Of a DNA stretch of 64,000 nucleotides, positions 36,031 through 45,014 are shown in pieces. Under the pieces are notes generated by a model. It was given only the letters and a program-made list of their open reading frames with translations, had not been told where the DNA came from and did no database searches. How positions within the stretch are numbered: the stretch's first letter is position 1; every line of letters starts with the position of its first letter. Position numbers and translations under genes: made by a program. The stretch lies in the NCBI GenBank assembly GCA_046729255.1, contig JBKPGF010000011.1, positions 1 to 64,000 of the forward strand. Reading direction: 5' to 3'. This stretch comes from PALSA-612 sp046729255 (GTDB lineage Bacteria; Actinomycetota; Thermoleophilia; Gaiellales; Gaiellaceae).

Positions 36031-37026
36031 GTGACCGCGCGGCGCATCATCCCGGCAGCGCTGCTCGTGCTCGCTGCCGTCGCGGTCGTGCTCGTCCTCG
36101 TGCTGCGCGGAGGCAGCGACGAGCAGTCGCAACCTGATGAGGCGTCACCGCCGGTGGCCGTCGACCTCACGCTGTCGCCTCGCATTCCCGGCTTCGGGGA
36201 CAAGCTCACTGCCACCGTGTCGGCGACCGTCGATCGTCGCCGGGCCGACCCCGACTCCGTGCGCATCCGCCAGCAGTTCTCGCCATGGGAGTCGATCGTC
36301 CCTCCACAGCAGACTCGGGAGAACTCCGACACCACGAGTCTCATCCGCACCACGTATGTGCTGCGTTGCGTGATCGGGCCGTGCGTTCCGCCCCGGGAGA
36401 CGTATCAGCTCGAGTTCGATCCCGTCGTCGTCTCGTACCGGCGCACCGACGAGCATGCGGGCCGCGAGACGGTGGACGTGCGGTGGCCGGTCCTCGTCGT
36501 CCACTCGCAACTCGTCTCCGGAGACCTCGAGCGGCGCGAGGCTATCTCCACCCCGTGGAAAGCCGATCTCGTCTCCATGCCCGAGGCGTCCTACGCCATA
36601 TCGCCCGGCATGGCTCGCGGCCTGCTCTTCGCGGGCGCAATTCTGTTGGCGCTCGTCGGCATCGCCCTCGCCCATCGGGCCGTGCCGCACCGCGAGCCCG
36701 AGCCGGAGCCCGAGCCCGAGCCCGAGCCGCTGCCGGTACTCCCGCCGCTCGAGTTGGCCCTGATCCTGCTGACGGAGGAGGCCCAGGAGAACGGGGAGGC
36801 CGACCGCAGGCGGGCGCTCGAGCTTGTGGCGGAGGAGATGGAAGCGCGGGATGAGCTGTCGCTCGCGCGCCGTGCCAGGGCGATGGCCTGGTCGGAGGTG
36901 ACGCCGACGCTGGCGGAGACGAGCGGTCTTGCCGAGAACGTCCGGGACTACCTGGCGTCGCTCGAGCCCGACGAGGTCGAGGAAGAGGACGAGGAGGAGG
37001 CCGATGCGCCTGTTCCCACGCCGTAG
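36031..37026 (+). CDS. Membrane protein with Glu-Pro linker (BatD-like position)
   Basis: 331 residues. One membrane helix at 7-25, an extracellular beta-rich domain with two cysteines (CVIGPCVP, near 112-117), a second helix at about 190-213, then an EPEPEP repeat linker and an acidic cytosolic tail. Place in the cluster matches BatD, but no sequence signature was seen. GTG start, 10 nt after the previous stop. Confidence 0.55.
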   Translation: MTARRIIPAALLVLAAVAVVLVLVLRGGSDEQSQPDEASPPVAVDLTLSPRIPGFGDKLTATVSATVDRRRADPDSVRIRQQFSPWESIVPPQQTRENSDTTSLIRTTYVLRCVIGPCVPPRETYQLEFDPVVVSYRRTDEHAGRETVDVRWPVLVVHSQLVSGDLERREAISTPWKADLVSMPEASYAISPGMARGLLFAGAILLALVGIALAHRAVPHREPEPEPEPEPEPLPVLPPLELALILLTEEAQENGEADRRRALELVAEEMEARDELSLARRARAMAWSEVTPTLAETSGLAENVRDYLASLEPDEVEEEDEEEADAPVPTP

Positions 37027-37855
37027 CCGCCGGCAGGCAGTCGCCGCCTACGACGTTCGCGGTCTGCGCTGGGCGAGGCTGCGCGCAGGGGTGCTTCGTC
37101 TGGTACTCGCCGGAGGAGCCGTTGCGCTGCTCGCGGCAGCGGCAGCGTCGGCACGTGGGCTGGATGTGCGTGAGCGCAGCTTCCTGCCGCCTGGGTCGAC
37201 CGGCGTCGTCGTGCTCGATCTCTCGCTCAGCATCGCCGAGTCGAACTACGTCGACGTACGCCGTGCGGTGAGCGAGCTCGTGAAGACGGACGCGCCGGTG
37301 GGGCTCGTGATCTTCTCGGACGTCCCGTACGAGCTGCTGCCACCGGGAACGCCCGCCTCAGAGCTCGAGCCGCTGCTGCGGGTGCTCCAGCCGTCGAAGT
37401 CGGCCGCTGCTCCGCCGATCAACCCCTGGTGGAACTCGTTCAGGGGGGGCACGCGCATCTCGCAGGCGCTCGAGCTCGCGAGTGACATGCTCGAGCGGGA
37501 CAAGGTCGAGGACGGGTTCGTCGTGCTCGTGTCCGATCTCGAGACTGCGCCCGAGGACGTCCAGGCGATGTCGCGGGTCATCCAGGATCTCCAGGGGAAG
37601 TCGATCGACCTACGCGTCGTTCCGATCTCGGCCTCGAGCGACGGACTGCGCCTGTACCAAGGCTTGCTTGGACCGAAGGCGTTCTCGGCGTTGCCCGGCG
37701 GCGGAGGCGACGAGCGACGCTTCGAGAACACGATCGGCTCGGCGTTGCCGACCGGGCTGCTCGTGCTCGGCGCGCTCCTCTTCGCGGCGCTCGCCCTCCA
37801 CGAGCGTTTCTCGGGACGGCTCGCCCTGCCGCGCGAGCGCGGAGGACGCGCATGA
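37004..37855 (+). CDS. Von Willebrand A domain membrane protein (BatA-like)
   Basis: 283 residues from ATG 37004 (GAGGAGGAGG upstream). Helix at about 27-48; VWA domain with the full metal site: DLSLS (D-x-S-x-S, about 73-77), GGTRIS and SDLET. A C-terminal helix near 255. It overlaps the previous stop by 23 bp. Predicted partner of the MoxR ATPase. Confidence 0.8.
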   Translation: MRLFPRRSRRQAVAAYDVRGLRWARLRAGVLRLVLAGGAVALLAAAAASARGLDVRERSFLPPGSTGVVVLDLSLSIAESNYVDVRRAVSELVKTDAPVGLVIFSDVPYELLPPGTPASELEPLLRVLQPSKSAAAPPINPWWNSFRGGTRISQALELASDMLERDKVEDGFVVLVSDLETAPEDVQAMSRVIQDLQGKSIDLRVVPISASSDGLRLYQGLLGPKAFSALPGGGGDERRFENTIGSALPTGLLVLGALLFAALALHERFSGRLALPRERGGRA

Positions 37856-38490
37856 GCGTCAAACGCATTGCGATGGCCGCCGGCGCCGTCCTCTGTCTTG
37901 CGCTCGCGACGCTCTTCGTGCTCCTTGCGGTCGACATCGGTCGCTGGAGTGACGCGATGGCCGCGGACGACGTCCGCTACCGCGCCGGGCCCGAGAGCGA
38001 AGACCTGTGGCAGCCCGACACTGTCCTGCCGTTCGGCGTCGCAAAGCGCGTGCTCGGCACCGGTGACGACGTGGCCTTCCGCGAGGCCGTAAGAGCGCTA
38101 CGCCTGAGCAGGCTCGACCTCGGCATCACATCGGATCCCGAGCTCGCGCTCAGGCGCGGCGAAGCGCGCGCGAGGCTGCAGCAGGTCGCCGGCGAGGACG
38201 GCGACCCTGTCCGCAGGTCGCGCGCCATGAACCTCATCGGTGTGATCGGCTTCGCCAGTTCCCTGACCGAGGCACGCGACCAGGCGGCGTTCGTCGCGGA
38301 CGCGGTGGCAGCGTTCCAGACCGCGATCGAGCTGGACCCGGACAACCGTGAAGCGAAGGCGAATCTCGAGCTCGCGCTCCAGCGAGGCCGCACGATCCAG
38401 CCTACCGAGTCCGGCGGCGGGCCGAACCCCTCGCCCGGCGGCTCCGGCGCCAAGGGCGCGGGCGCGGGCGACCCCGGCTCCGGCTACTAG
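37852..38490 (+). CDS. Membrane-anchored TPR-like protein
   Basis: 212 residues. One N-terminal helix (7-27), a helical middle with a TPR-like repeat near residues 140-180 (AFQTAIELDPDNREAKANLE), and a Gly/Ser/Pro-rich tail. In Bat clusters a TPR protein (BatC/BatE) sits here. ATG overlaps the previous stop. Confidence 0.7.
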   Translation: MSVKRIAMAAGAVLCLALATLFVLLAVDIGRWSDAMAADDVRYRAGPESEDLWQPDTVLPFGVAKRVLGTGDDVAFREAVRALRLSRLDLGITSDPELALRRGEARARLQQVAGEDGDPVRRSRAMNLIGVIGFASSLTEARDQAAFVADAVAAFQTAIELDPDNREAKANLELALQRGRTIQPTESGGGPNPSPGGSGAKGAGAGDPGSGY

Positions 38491-38492
38491 GA

Positions 38493-39467
38493 GTGTTGGG
38501 GTTCGACCTCATCTTCCTGACGCCGCAGGGCGCAGTGATCGCGCTCGGCGTCCTCGTGCCGCTCGCCGCGCTCGTGCTCGTCGCGCGGCGTGGCGACCGG
38601 CTGCGCTCCGGGCTGGCAGTTTCACGTCTGTCCCGCCGGAGGCTGGCGGCGCCGACGCTGGCTGCGGCGGCCGTGGCCGCGCTGTTCGGAGTGGCTGCCG
38701 CCCAGCCTGTGGTGGAAGACGAAACGGCGCTCGACGTCCGAACGGACGCCGAGGCCTACGTCGTGCTCGACATCTCACGCTCGATGCTGGCCCGCTCAGG
38801 CCTCGGCGGTGCGACCCGCCTGCAGCGGGCCAAGGACGCCGCCGTCGCGCTGCGCGGCCACCTGCCCGAGATCCCGGTTGGCGTAGCCTCGATGACCGAT
38901 CGCGTGTTGCCGCATCTCTTCCCGAGTGCGGACGCCGACGCCTACCGGGCGACCGTCGATCTCGCCGTCGACATCGAGCGGCCGCCGCCGCGCTCGAGCT
39001 TCATCACGACGGCCACGAACTACGACTCCCTCGCCGCCGTCTCCTCGCAGCGCTTCTTCTCACCGCGGGCGCAGCGGCGGGCGCTCGTCGTGCTCACCGA
39101 CGGCGAGAGCCAGGCGATCAACGCGGACCGCCTCGCGCGCTTCTTCAAGCGGCCGCCCGGCGTGAGCGTCGTCTTCGTCCAGTTCTGGGGACGGGACGAG
39201 CGCGTCTTCAACCGCGGCCTGCCCGAGCCGCAGTACCGGCCGAACCCGGCGGCGCGGGCGGATCTGGACGCGCTGGGGAAGGTAACGGGCGCGGCGGTGT
39301 TCGACGAGGACGAGCTCGACGCCGTTGCGAGCCGGGTTCGCTCGGCGCTCAAGAACGGACCGACCCTCACCGAAGGCGTCCGCAAGACGCGGCTCGCGCT
39401 CGCGCCGTACCTGCTCGCCGCCGCGATCGCGCCGTTGCTACTGCTGCTCTGGAAACGAGAGCGCTAG
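38493..39467 (+). CDS. Von Willebrand A domain protein (BatB-like)
   Basis: 324 residues. Two N-terminal helices (about 8-29 and 50-68), VWA domain with VLDISRSML (D-x-S-x-S) and LTDGES, and a C-terminal helix (302-318). GTG start. The second VWA of the cluster; a strong hairpin at 39504-39558 follows. Confidence 0.8.
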   Translation: MLGFDLIFLTPQGAVIALGVLVPLAALVLVARRGDRLRSGLAVSRLSRRRLAAPTLAAAAVAALFGVAAAQPVVEDETALDVRTDAEAYVVLDISRSMLARSGLGGATRLQRAKDAAVALRGHLPEIPVGVASMTDRVLPHLFPSADADAYRATVDLAVDIERPPPRSSFITTATNYDSLAAVSSQRFFSPRAQRRALVVLTDGESQAINADRLARFFKRPPGVSVVFVQFWGRDERVFNRGLPEPQYRPNPAARADLDALGKVTGAAVFDEDELDAVASRVRSALKNGPTLTEGVRKTRLALAPYLLAAAIAPLLLLLWKRER

Positions 39468-39503
39468 ACGCGTCCTCTCGAGGTCTGCGGCGGGCGGGGA
39501 GCT

Positions 39504-39558
39504 CTCTTCTCCGCCGAAAGTCACGCGTAAGCGATCTGGACTTTTCGGCGGAGAAGAG
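39504..39558. terminator. Strong bidirectional hairpin between convergent genes
   Basis: CTCTTCTCCGCCGAAAG at 39504-39520 pairs with 39541-39558 (17 bp with one bulged T). A 20-nt loop (39521-39540). Lies between the VWA gene and the 39914 gene, which converge, so it can stop both transcripts. Confidence 0.6.
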
Positions 39559-39560
39559 CG

Positions 39561-39914
39561 CTAGCTCTCGAACCACAGTTCCACTGTGTCGGGAAAGCCC
39601 ATCTCGTCCATGTACGAGATGGCGCGACTCGCGAGCCAGACGACGGCCGCCTGGTCGGCCTGGGCGAGCGCGGCGCGAACGGCCTCGTCCCCGGCTACGG
39701 GGCTCTGCAGCTGCCCGGCGCGTGCCCGCCGCAGCAGGCAGAGCGTGTAGGCAGCACGATCCACCTCGCTTCCGTGCTCGTGGTACCACTCGGACTCCGC
39801 CGCCGCATCCACCACTCCTGGAGCCGCATCGGCAAGCCGATTCGCGTCTTCTGTTGCGGCGATGTCGGCCGCCGGCCGGTGTTGCTGTCCCTTGCGTGGA
39901 AAGAGCGTCATCAC
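39561..39914 (-). CDS. Hypothetical protein
   Basis: 117 residues, no membrane segment or signal. Rich in Ala, Arg and Asp; YHEHGSEVDRAAYTLCLL and an acidic/aromatic end (VELWFES). No family recognised. Two ATGs stand in a row at the start. Divergent from the transporter operon, with 205 bp between. Confidence 0.5.
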   Translation of the reverse strand: MMTLFPRKGQQHRPAADIAATEDANRLADAAPGVVDAAAESEWYHEHGSEVDRAAYTLCLLRRARAGQLQSPVAGDEAVRAALAQADQAAVVWLASRAISYMDEMGFPDTVELWFES

Positions 39915-39945
39915 GTTCTCCGAGCGATAAGAGCCACTAACCAGA

Positions 39946-39973
39946 TTGTGCGAGGTACGTCATACACTACGAT
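39946..39973 (+). promoter_or_regulatory. Possible promoter for the peptide transporter
   Basis: TTGTGC (39946-39951), 16 nt, TACGAT (39968-39973). About 147 nt of leader precede the ATG at 40120. Rest of the 205-bp gap 39915-40119 shows no other obvious element. Confidence 0.3.
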
Positions 39974-40119
39974 CCTGCACTTGACCAATGGAGAGGGGCG
40001 ATGGGCGTCGACGGAACGTCTCGGCCGGGAACGGCTGCCTGGCCGCTGACGCGTCGCGCACATCCCTAGCTCCAGGTCTCGTGCGAGAACAGAAGTACCA
40101 ACTCGGATGGAGGAGATAG

Positions 40120-41751
40120 ATGCGTAAGCGCTCAATCGTGCTCCTCGCGGGAGCAGCGGCGATCGCTGCGACGCTTGTCGTTGGCCCGACGGCCAACGCG
40201 AGCTCGGATCGCGCTTCCGCGGGGACGGTCGTGTTTATTCACGACCAGGAGCCGCCGAACCTCCAGGGCCCGTGGGTGGGGAACAACCTCTATGCCACGT
40301 CCCTGGTGCTGAACAACATCTGGTACGGCGGCCAGATTCGTAACCAGAAGGCCGACTTCGAGACTCGCCTCTTCGCGTCGAAGCCGAAGGTCACGAAGAA
40401 GAAGCCGCTGACCGTCGCCGTCGAGTACTCGAGCAAGGCGAAGTGGTCGGACGGCAAGCCCGTCACCATGAAGGACCTCAGGGCGACGTGGCAGGTCTTC
40501 ATCAACCCGAAGAACAACGTCATCAGCCGGACGGGTTGGGAAGACGTGAAGTCGATCACGCCTAGCGGCAAGAAGGGTGTTGTCGTCTTCAAGAAGACGT
40601 ACGCCGACTGGGAGGCTCTCCTCTCCAGCGGTCCGTACGCCGCGCACGTCATCGCAGGCCAGGACATGAACCAGATGTTCCTGAACTCGATCAACGTGAC
40701 GAGCGGCCCCTGGAAGTTCGGCAGCTGGCAGAAGGGCACCCAGCTCACTGTCCTGAAGAACAACGCCTTCACGGCGGGACCGAAGATGAAGCTCGACCGT
40801 GTCGTGTTCCGCTACATCCTCGACACGAACGCGCGTTTCCAGGCTCTGAAGGCCGGTGAGGGCCAGGTCATGGAGCCGCAGCCGCAGCTCCAGATCGCCG
40901 ACTTCCTCAAGGACAAGAAGTTCGTCGTTGACCAGAGGATCGGCTACGCCTGGGAGCACGTCGACATCCAGTTCGGTCCGCAGGGCCACCCGGCTCTGAA
41001 GCAGCCGTACGTCCGGCAGGCGCTCATCACGGGCATCAACCGCAAGCAGATCGCGGGTGCCCTGTACGCGACGATCGCTCCGGGTCTGCCGCAGCTGCAG
41101 AGCCACATGTTCAAGCCCTTCGAGTCGAGCTACAAGCAGAACTGGGCCCAGTGGAAGTTCAGCCAGCAGAAGGTGATCGACATCCTGTCGAAGAAGGGCT
41201 GCACCGGTGGCCCGAGCAAGCCTTCTGCGAGCAACTCGGCCATCTTCAGCTGCCCGAACGTCGGCAAGCTGTCGTTCCGCTTCGGCACCACGACCGGTAA
41301 CCAGCTCCGCGCGCTCGCCTTCGAGATCATGCAGAGGCAGCTCAAGAGCGTTGGAATCGAGCTCGTCGCTCGCTTCCAGGTCGCCGGAACGCTGTTCGGC
41401 ACGACGCTGCCGTCAGGTGACTGGGACTTGGCGATGTTCACGTGGGTCGGCAGCCCGTCGACTCCGATCACCATCAAGGACCTGTACGCCTGCGGCGGTG
41501 ACCAGAACTACATGAACTACTGCAACAAGAAGCTCACGGCCGTTCAGAACAGGGTCGCCACTGAGCTTGACGCTGCAAAGCGTGCACAGATGCTCAACTC
41601 GTCCGAGTTGAAGTACATGGTCAAGGACATTCCGTCCATCCCGCTGTTCGCACGGCCGATCTACGTCATCCGCGCGAACACGGTCAAGGGCCCGGCGGTC
41701 AACCCGACCACGGAAGGCAGCCCTTGGAACGTCGCAAACTGGGCAGCGTAA
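40120..41751 (+). CDS. ABC transporter substrate-binding protein (dipeptide/oligopeptide family)
   Basis: 543 residues. Signal peptide 1-28, then an SBP_bac_5-type body: SSKAKWSDGKPVTMKDL is the usual motif near 107-125. GGAGGAGAT before the ATG. First gene of a five-gene importer with two permeases and two ATPases. No lipobox was seen, so it may be secreted or held otherwise. Codon use is milder (more Lys/Asn) than its neighbours, as is common for highly expressed binding proteins. Confidence 0.9.
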   Translation: MRKRSIVLLAGAAAIAATLVVGPTANASSDRASAGTVVFIHDQEPPNLQGPWVGNNLYATSLVLNNIWYGGQIRNQKADFETRLFASKPKVTKKKPLTVAVEYSSKAKWSDGKPVTMKDLRATWQVFINPKNNVISRTGWEDVKSITPSGKKGVVVFKKTYADWEALLSSGPYAAHVIAGQDMNQMFLNSINVTSGPWKFGSWQKGTQLTVLKNNAFTAGPKMKLDRVVFRYILDTNARFQALKAGEGQVMEPQPQLQIADFLKDKKFVVDQRIGYAWEHVDIQFGPQGHPALKQPYVRQALITGINRKQIAGALYATIAPGLPQLQSHMFKPFESSYKQNWAQWKFSQQKVIDILSKKGCTGGPSKPSASNSAIFSCPNVGKLSFRFGTTTGNQLRALAFEIMQRQLKSVGIELVARFQVAGTLFGTTLPSGDWDLAMFTWVGSPSTPITIKDLYACGGDQNYMNYCNKKLTAVQNRVATELDAAKRAQMLNSSELKYMVKDIPSIPLFARPIYVIRANTVKGPAVNPTTEGSPWNVANWAA

Positions 41752-41780
41752 GCCAGCTTCCCAGGAGGTAGTACGGAGAC

Positions 41781-41814
41781 GAATCCCGCTCCCGCTCCGG
41801 CGGGAGTGGGATTC
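41781..41814 (+). terminator. Intercistronic hairpin (attenuator) after the binding-protein gene
   Basis: A 15-bp stem with one G-U (41781-41795 with 41800-41814) and tetraloop TCCG. Lies in the 99-nt gap between binding protein and permease; such hairpins lower expression of the permease genes relative to the binding protein. Confidence 0.65.
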
Positions 41815-41850
41815 CCTCCAAAATCGAACGACATAGGTCAGAATCACCAG

Positions 41851-42828
41851 ATGGTCACGTACATCATCCGCCGGCTCCTCTACAGCGTCTTGGTGCTGAT
41901 CGCGGCGAGCTTCCTCGTCTTCACGTTCGTGGCCAAGGGCGCCGGTGACCCGCTCGGCCCACTCCGCATCACCCCCAACATCGACCAGGAGGGTCTCGAC
42001 CGGATCGCGGAGGAGAAGCACCTCAACGACTCCGTCTTCGTGCGCTACGGCTACTGGGTGCAAGACGCCGTTACGAACAACTTCGGCACGACGCTGCTGA
42101 CGAACAAGCCGATCCTGCCCGACCTCTGGCGCGTGATGAAGAACACGCTCCAGCTCGTGGTGGCCGCCGAGCTGATCGCGATCCTCATCGCCATCGCCAT
42201 CGGCGTGCTTTCTGCCTTACGGCAGTACTCGGTCTTCGACTACACGGCGACGACGTTCAGCTTCCTGGGGTTAGCCATGCCGCTGTTCTGGCTCGCGCTC
42301 ATGCTGCAGGTACTGGTCGTCAACATCCAGGGCTGGACGGGCCATAAGATCTTTCCCATAGCCAACCTCAACTCGGTCGATTCGGGAGGCGGCTTCAGCT
42401 TCCTCGTCGACCGCGCGTGGCACCTCACACTGCCCGTCCTGGTGCTGATGGTCGCGAGCATCGCGCAGTACTCGCGCTTCATGCGCGCCTCGATGCTCGA
42501 GGTCGTGAACGCCGACTACGTCCGCACCGCGCGGGCCAAAGGCCTGCGCGAGCGGAACGTGACGATGGGGCACGCATTCCGCAATGCGCTCGTCCCGCTC
42601 GTCACCGTGATTGCGCTGAACTTCGGCGCGTTGATCGGCGGCGCCGTCGTCACCGAGACCGTCTTCTCCCTAGACGGCATGGGCCTCTACTTCATCAATG
42701 CCTTAGGCACCGCGGACCCCTACCCGGTGATGGCGTGGCTGATGATCACGGCAACGATGATCATCATCTTCAACCTCATCGCCGACATCCTCTACGGCGT
42801 GCTCGATCCACGAGTGCGCTATGACTGA
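41851..42828 (+). CDS. ABC transporter permease (DppB/OppB family)
   Basis: 325 residues from ATG 41851 (the frame extends further up but the family starts here, MVTYIIRRLLYS). About 6 helices; conserved EAA-loop TARAKGLRERNVTMGHAF. With the next gene makes the membrane channel. Confidence 0.9.
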   Translation: MVTYIIRRLLYSVLVLIAASFLVFTFVAKGAGDPLGPLRITPNIDQEGLDRIAEEKHLNDSVFVRYGYWVQDAVTNNFGTTLLTNKPILPDLWRVMKNTLQLVVAAELIAILIAIAIGVLSALRQYSVFDYTATTFSFLGLAMPLFWLALMLQVLVVNIQGWTGHKIFPIANLNSVDSGGGFSFLVDRAWHLTLPVLVLMVASIAQYSRFMRASMLEVVNADYVRTARAKGLRERNVTMGHAFRNALVPLVTVIALNFGALIGGAVVTETVFSLDGMGLYFINALGTADPYPVMAWLMITATMIIIFNLIADILYGVLDPRVRYD

Positions 42829-43924
42829 TACCCGGCCCCGGTCCGACATGCTTCCCGAGGAGCGCGAAGAACGCCACCTCTCGATGGCGAATGTGGGACG
42901 GCCCGAGAGCGCAGGTGCGGCGACGGGCGGTCTTGCAACGCCCGTCGACCCCCTGCAAGTGGCGGCGCCCGACCTCGAGCTGACCTACGAGAGCGGCGTC
43001 GAGCTCGAGGCGCGCAGCCAGTGGGCGTATGCCCGCATGCGATTCTTCCGCCACAAGCTCGCCGTCACCAGCTTGCTGATCCTCATCGGCTTCGGGCTGC
43101 TCGCCATCTTCGCCGGGCAGATCGCGCCGTACGGAGAGGACGAGATCCCGCTCGACGACCTCATCAACAGCCTGAACAGGGCGCCGACGTGGGACGGCTG
43201 GCACATCTTCGGTACCGACCAGCTTGGCCGCGACTACTTCAGCCGCGTCATCTACGGCGTGCAGACGTCGCTCGGCGTGGCGCTCGTCGTCGCGCTGCTC
43301 GCGACCGTCATCGGGACGATCATCGGCGCGGTGGCCGGCTTCTACGGAGGTGCGGTCGACAACGGGCTGATGCGCTTCACCGACCTCATCCTGACGCTCC
43401 CGGGTCTCGCCGTCCTGCTCGTCGCCGCCCAGTTCTTCGGCCAGGGCGACGTCAACCTCAACCTCGGCATCACGACCGTGACGATCCCCCAGCCGATGGT
43501 GATCGGCCTCATCCTCGCGTTCCTGTTCTGGACCGGCATTGCGCGCATCGTGCGCGGGCTCTTCCTCTCGCTACGTGAGAAGGAGTTCGTCGAGGCCGCG
43601 CGGGCCGCCGGCGCCGGCGACCGACGAATCATCATGCGCCACATTCTCCCGAACTGCGTCGGCCCGATCGTCGTCAACACGACGCTCATCATCGCGGCCG
43701 CGATCCTCGTCGAGGCGGCGCTTTCCTTCCTCGGCTTTGGCATCCAACCGCCCGAGTCCTCGATCGGCAAGCTCATCGCCGACGGCCAGCAGCAGGGCAT
43801 CCAGACCTGGTGGCTCGTGACCTTCCCCGGTCTGGTCATCACCGCAATTGCGTTGTGCGTGAACTTCGTCGGCGACGGCCTGCGCGACGCGCTCGACCCG
43901 ACGCAGCGGAGAATGCGCGCCTAG
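42821..43924 (+). CDS. ABC transporter permease (DppC/OppC family)
   Basis: 367 residues. A 70-residue N-terminal extension precedes the first helix (about 73-90); then GTDQLGRDYFSRVIYG and the EAA loop ARAAGAGDRRIIMRHILPN. ATG overlaps the previous stop by 8 bp. Standard pair to DppB. Confidence 0.9.
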   Translation: MTDTRPRSDMLPEEREERHLSMANVGRPESAGAATGGLATPVDPLQVAAPDLELTYESGVELEARSQWAYARMRFFRHKLAVTSLLILIGFGLLAIFAGQIAPYGEDEIPLDDLINSLNRAPTWDGWHIFGTDQLGRDYFSRVIYGVQTSLGVALVVALLATVIGTIIGAVAGFYGGAVDNGLMRFTDLILTLPGLAVLLVAAQFFGQGDVNLNLGITTVTIPQPMVIGLILAFLFWTGIARIVRGLFLSLREKEFVEAARAAGAGDRRIIMRHILPNCVGPIVVNTTLIIAAAILVEAALSFLGFGIQPPESSIGKLIADGQQQGIQTWWLVTFPGLVITAIALCVNFVGDGLRDALDPTQRRMRA

Positions 43925-43956
43925 ACGGGGCGCGGGGTCCCGTTCGCGCGCGACGA

Positions 43957-43986
43957 TTACCTGTTCACGACGATTCGCGCTAGCCT
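43957..43986 (+). promoter_or_regulatory. Possible internal promoter before the ATPase genes
   Basis: TTACCT (43957-43962), 18 nt, TAGCCT (43981-43986), 8 nt before the ATG at 43995. Located in the 70-bp gap between permease and ATPase genes. Confidence 0.28.
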
Positions 43987-43994
43987 CCTCGCAC

Positions 43995-45014
43995 ATGCCT
44001 GACCCGATCCTCACTATCGACGACCTCACGGTCGAGTTCGACACCGAGGACGGGGTCGTCCAGGCCGTCACCGACGTCAGCTACGAGCTGTTTCCGGGAG
44101 AGGTGCTGGGCATCGTCGGCGAGTCCGGATCGGGAAAGAGCGTCTCGATGCTTTCGGTCCTGGGCCTGATACCGCAGCCGCCCGGCCGCATCGCGAGCGG
44201 TCAGGCGATCTTCAAGGACCGTGATCTCCTGAAGATGTCGAAGGACGAGCTACGGAAGATCCGGGGCGGCGACATGGCGATGATCTTCCAGGACCCCATG
44301 ACGTCGCTGAACCCCGTGCTCACGGTCGGCGGTCAGATCGCCGAGGCCATCCGCGCGCACAACCCTGGCGTCAAGGAGGAGGAGTCCGAGCGCCGCGTCA
44401 TCGAGCTCCTCTCGCTCGTAGGCGTACCGCACCCCGAGCAGCGCTTCCACCAGTATCCGCACGAGTTCTCGGGAGGCATGCGACAGCGCGGGATGATCGC
44501 CATGGCGATCGCCAACTCACCGTCCGTGCTCGTCGCGGACGAGCCGACGACAGCTCTCGATGTGACGATCCAGGCGCAGATCATGGAGGTGATCAAGGCG
44601 GCCCAGCGCGAGACGCACGCCGCGATCATCCTCATCACCCACGACCTCGGCCTCATCGCCGAGCTCGCCGACCGGGTCGTCGTCATGTACGCGGGCCGCG
44701 TCGCAGAGCTGTGCGACGTGCACTCGCTCTTCGACGATCCGCGCCATCCGTACACACTCGGCCTCATGAACAGCCTCGCGCGGCTCGACTCAGACCAGGA
44801 CCGGCTGGAGCCGATTCCCGGCCAGCCGCCGAGCATGATCAGCCCGCCGCCGGGTTGCGCGTTCCACCCCCGCTGTACGCTGTCGCAGGGGCGAGCGCGC
44901 TGTCGTACGGAGATCCCGGAGCTGCGGGACTTCGGCGACCACGTCTCGGCGTGTCACTTTGCGGAAGAGATCCCGGCGCAGCGCGTTCCCGCGCGTGCTG
45001 GGGGTAGCTCGTGA
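43995..45014 (+). CDS. ABC transporter ATPase (DppD/OppD family)
   Basis: 339 residues. Walker A GESGSGKS, signature FSGGMRQR, Walker B VLVADEPTTALD, and the family tail PPPGCAFHPRC with cysteines that form the C-terminal oligopeptide-transporter domain. Pairs with the next gene. Confidence 0.92.
   Translation: MPDPILTIDDLTVEFDTEDGVVQAVTDVSYELFPGEVLGIVGESGSGKSVSMLSVLGLIPQPPGRIASGQAIFKDRDLLKMSKDELRKIRGGDMAMIFQDPMTSLNPVLTVGGQIAEAIRAHNPGVKEEESERRVIELLSLVGVPHPEQRFHQYPHEFSGGMRQRGMIAMAIANSPSVLVADEPTTALDVTIQAQIMEVIKAAQRETHAAIILITHDLGLIAELADRVVVMYAGRVAELCDVHSLFDDPRHPYTLGLMNSLARLDSDQDRLEPIPGQPPSMISPPPGCAFHPRCTLSQGRARCRTEIPELRDFGDHVSACHFAEEIPAQRVPARAGGSS

Noticed and set aside
39774..40049. 91-residue plus-strand frame upstream of the peptide-binding protein
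   Set aside because: Overlaps the better minus-strand gene and the promoter gap; no domain, no ribosome site.
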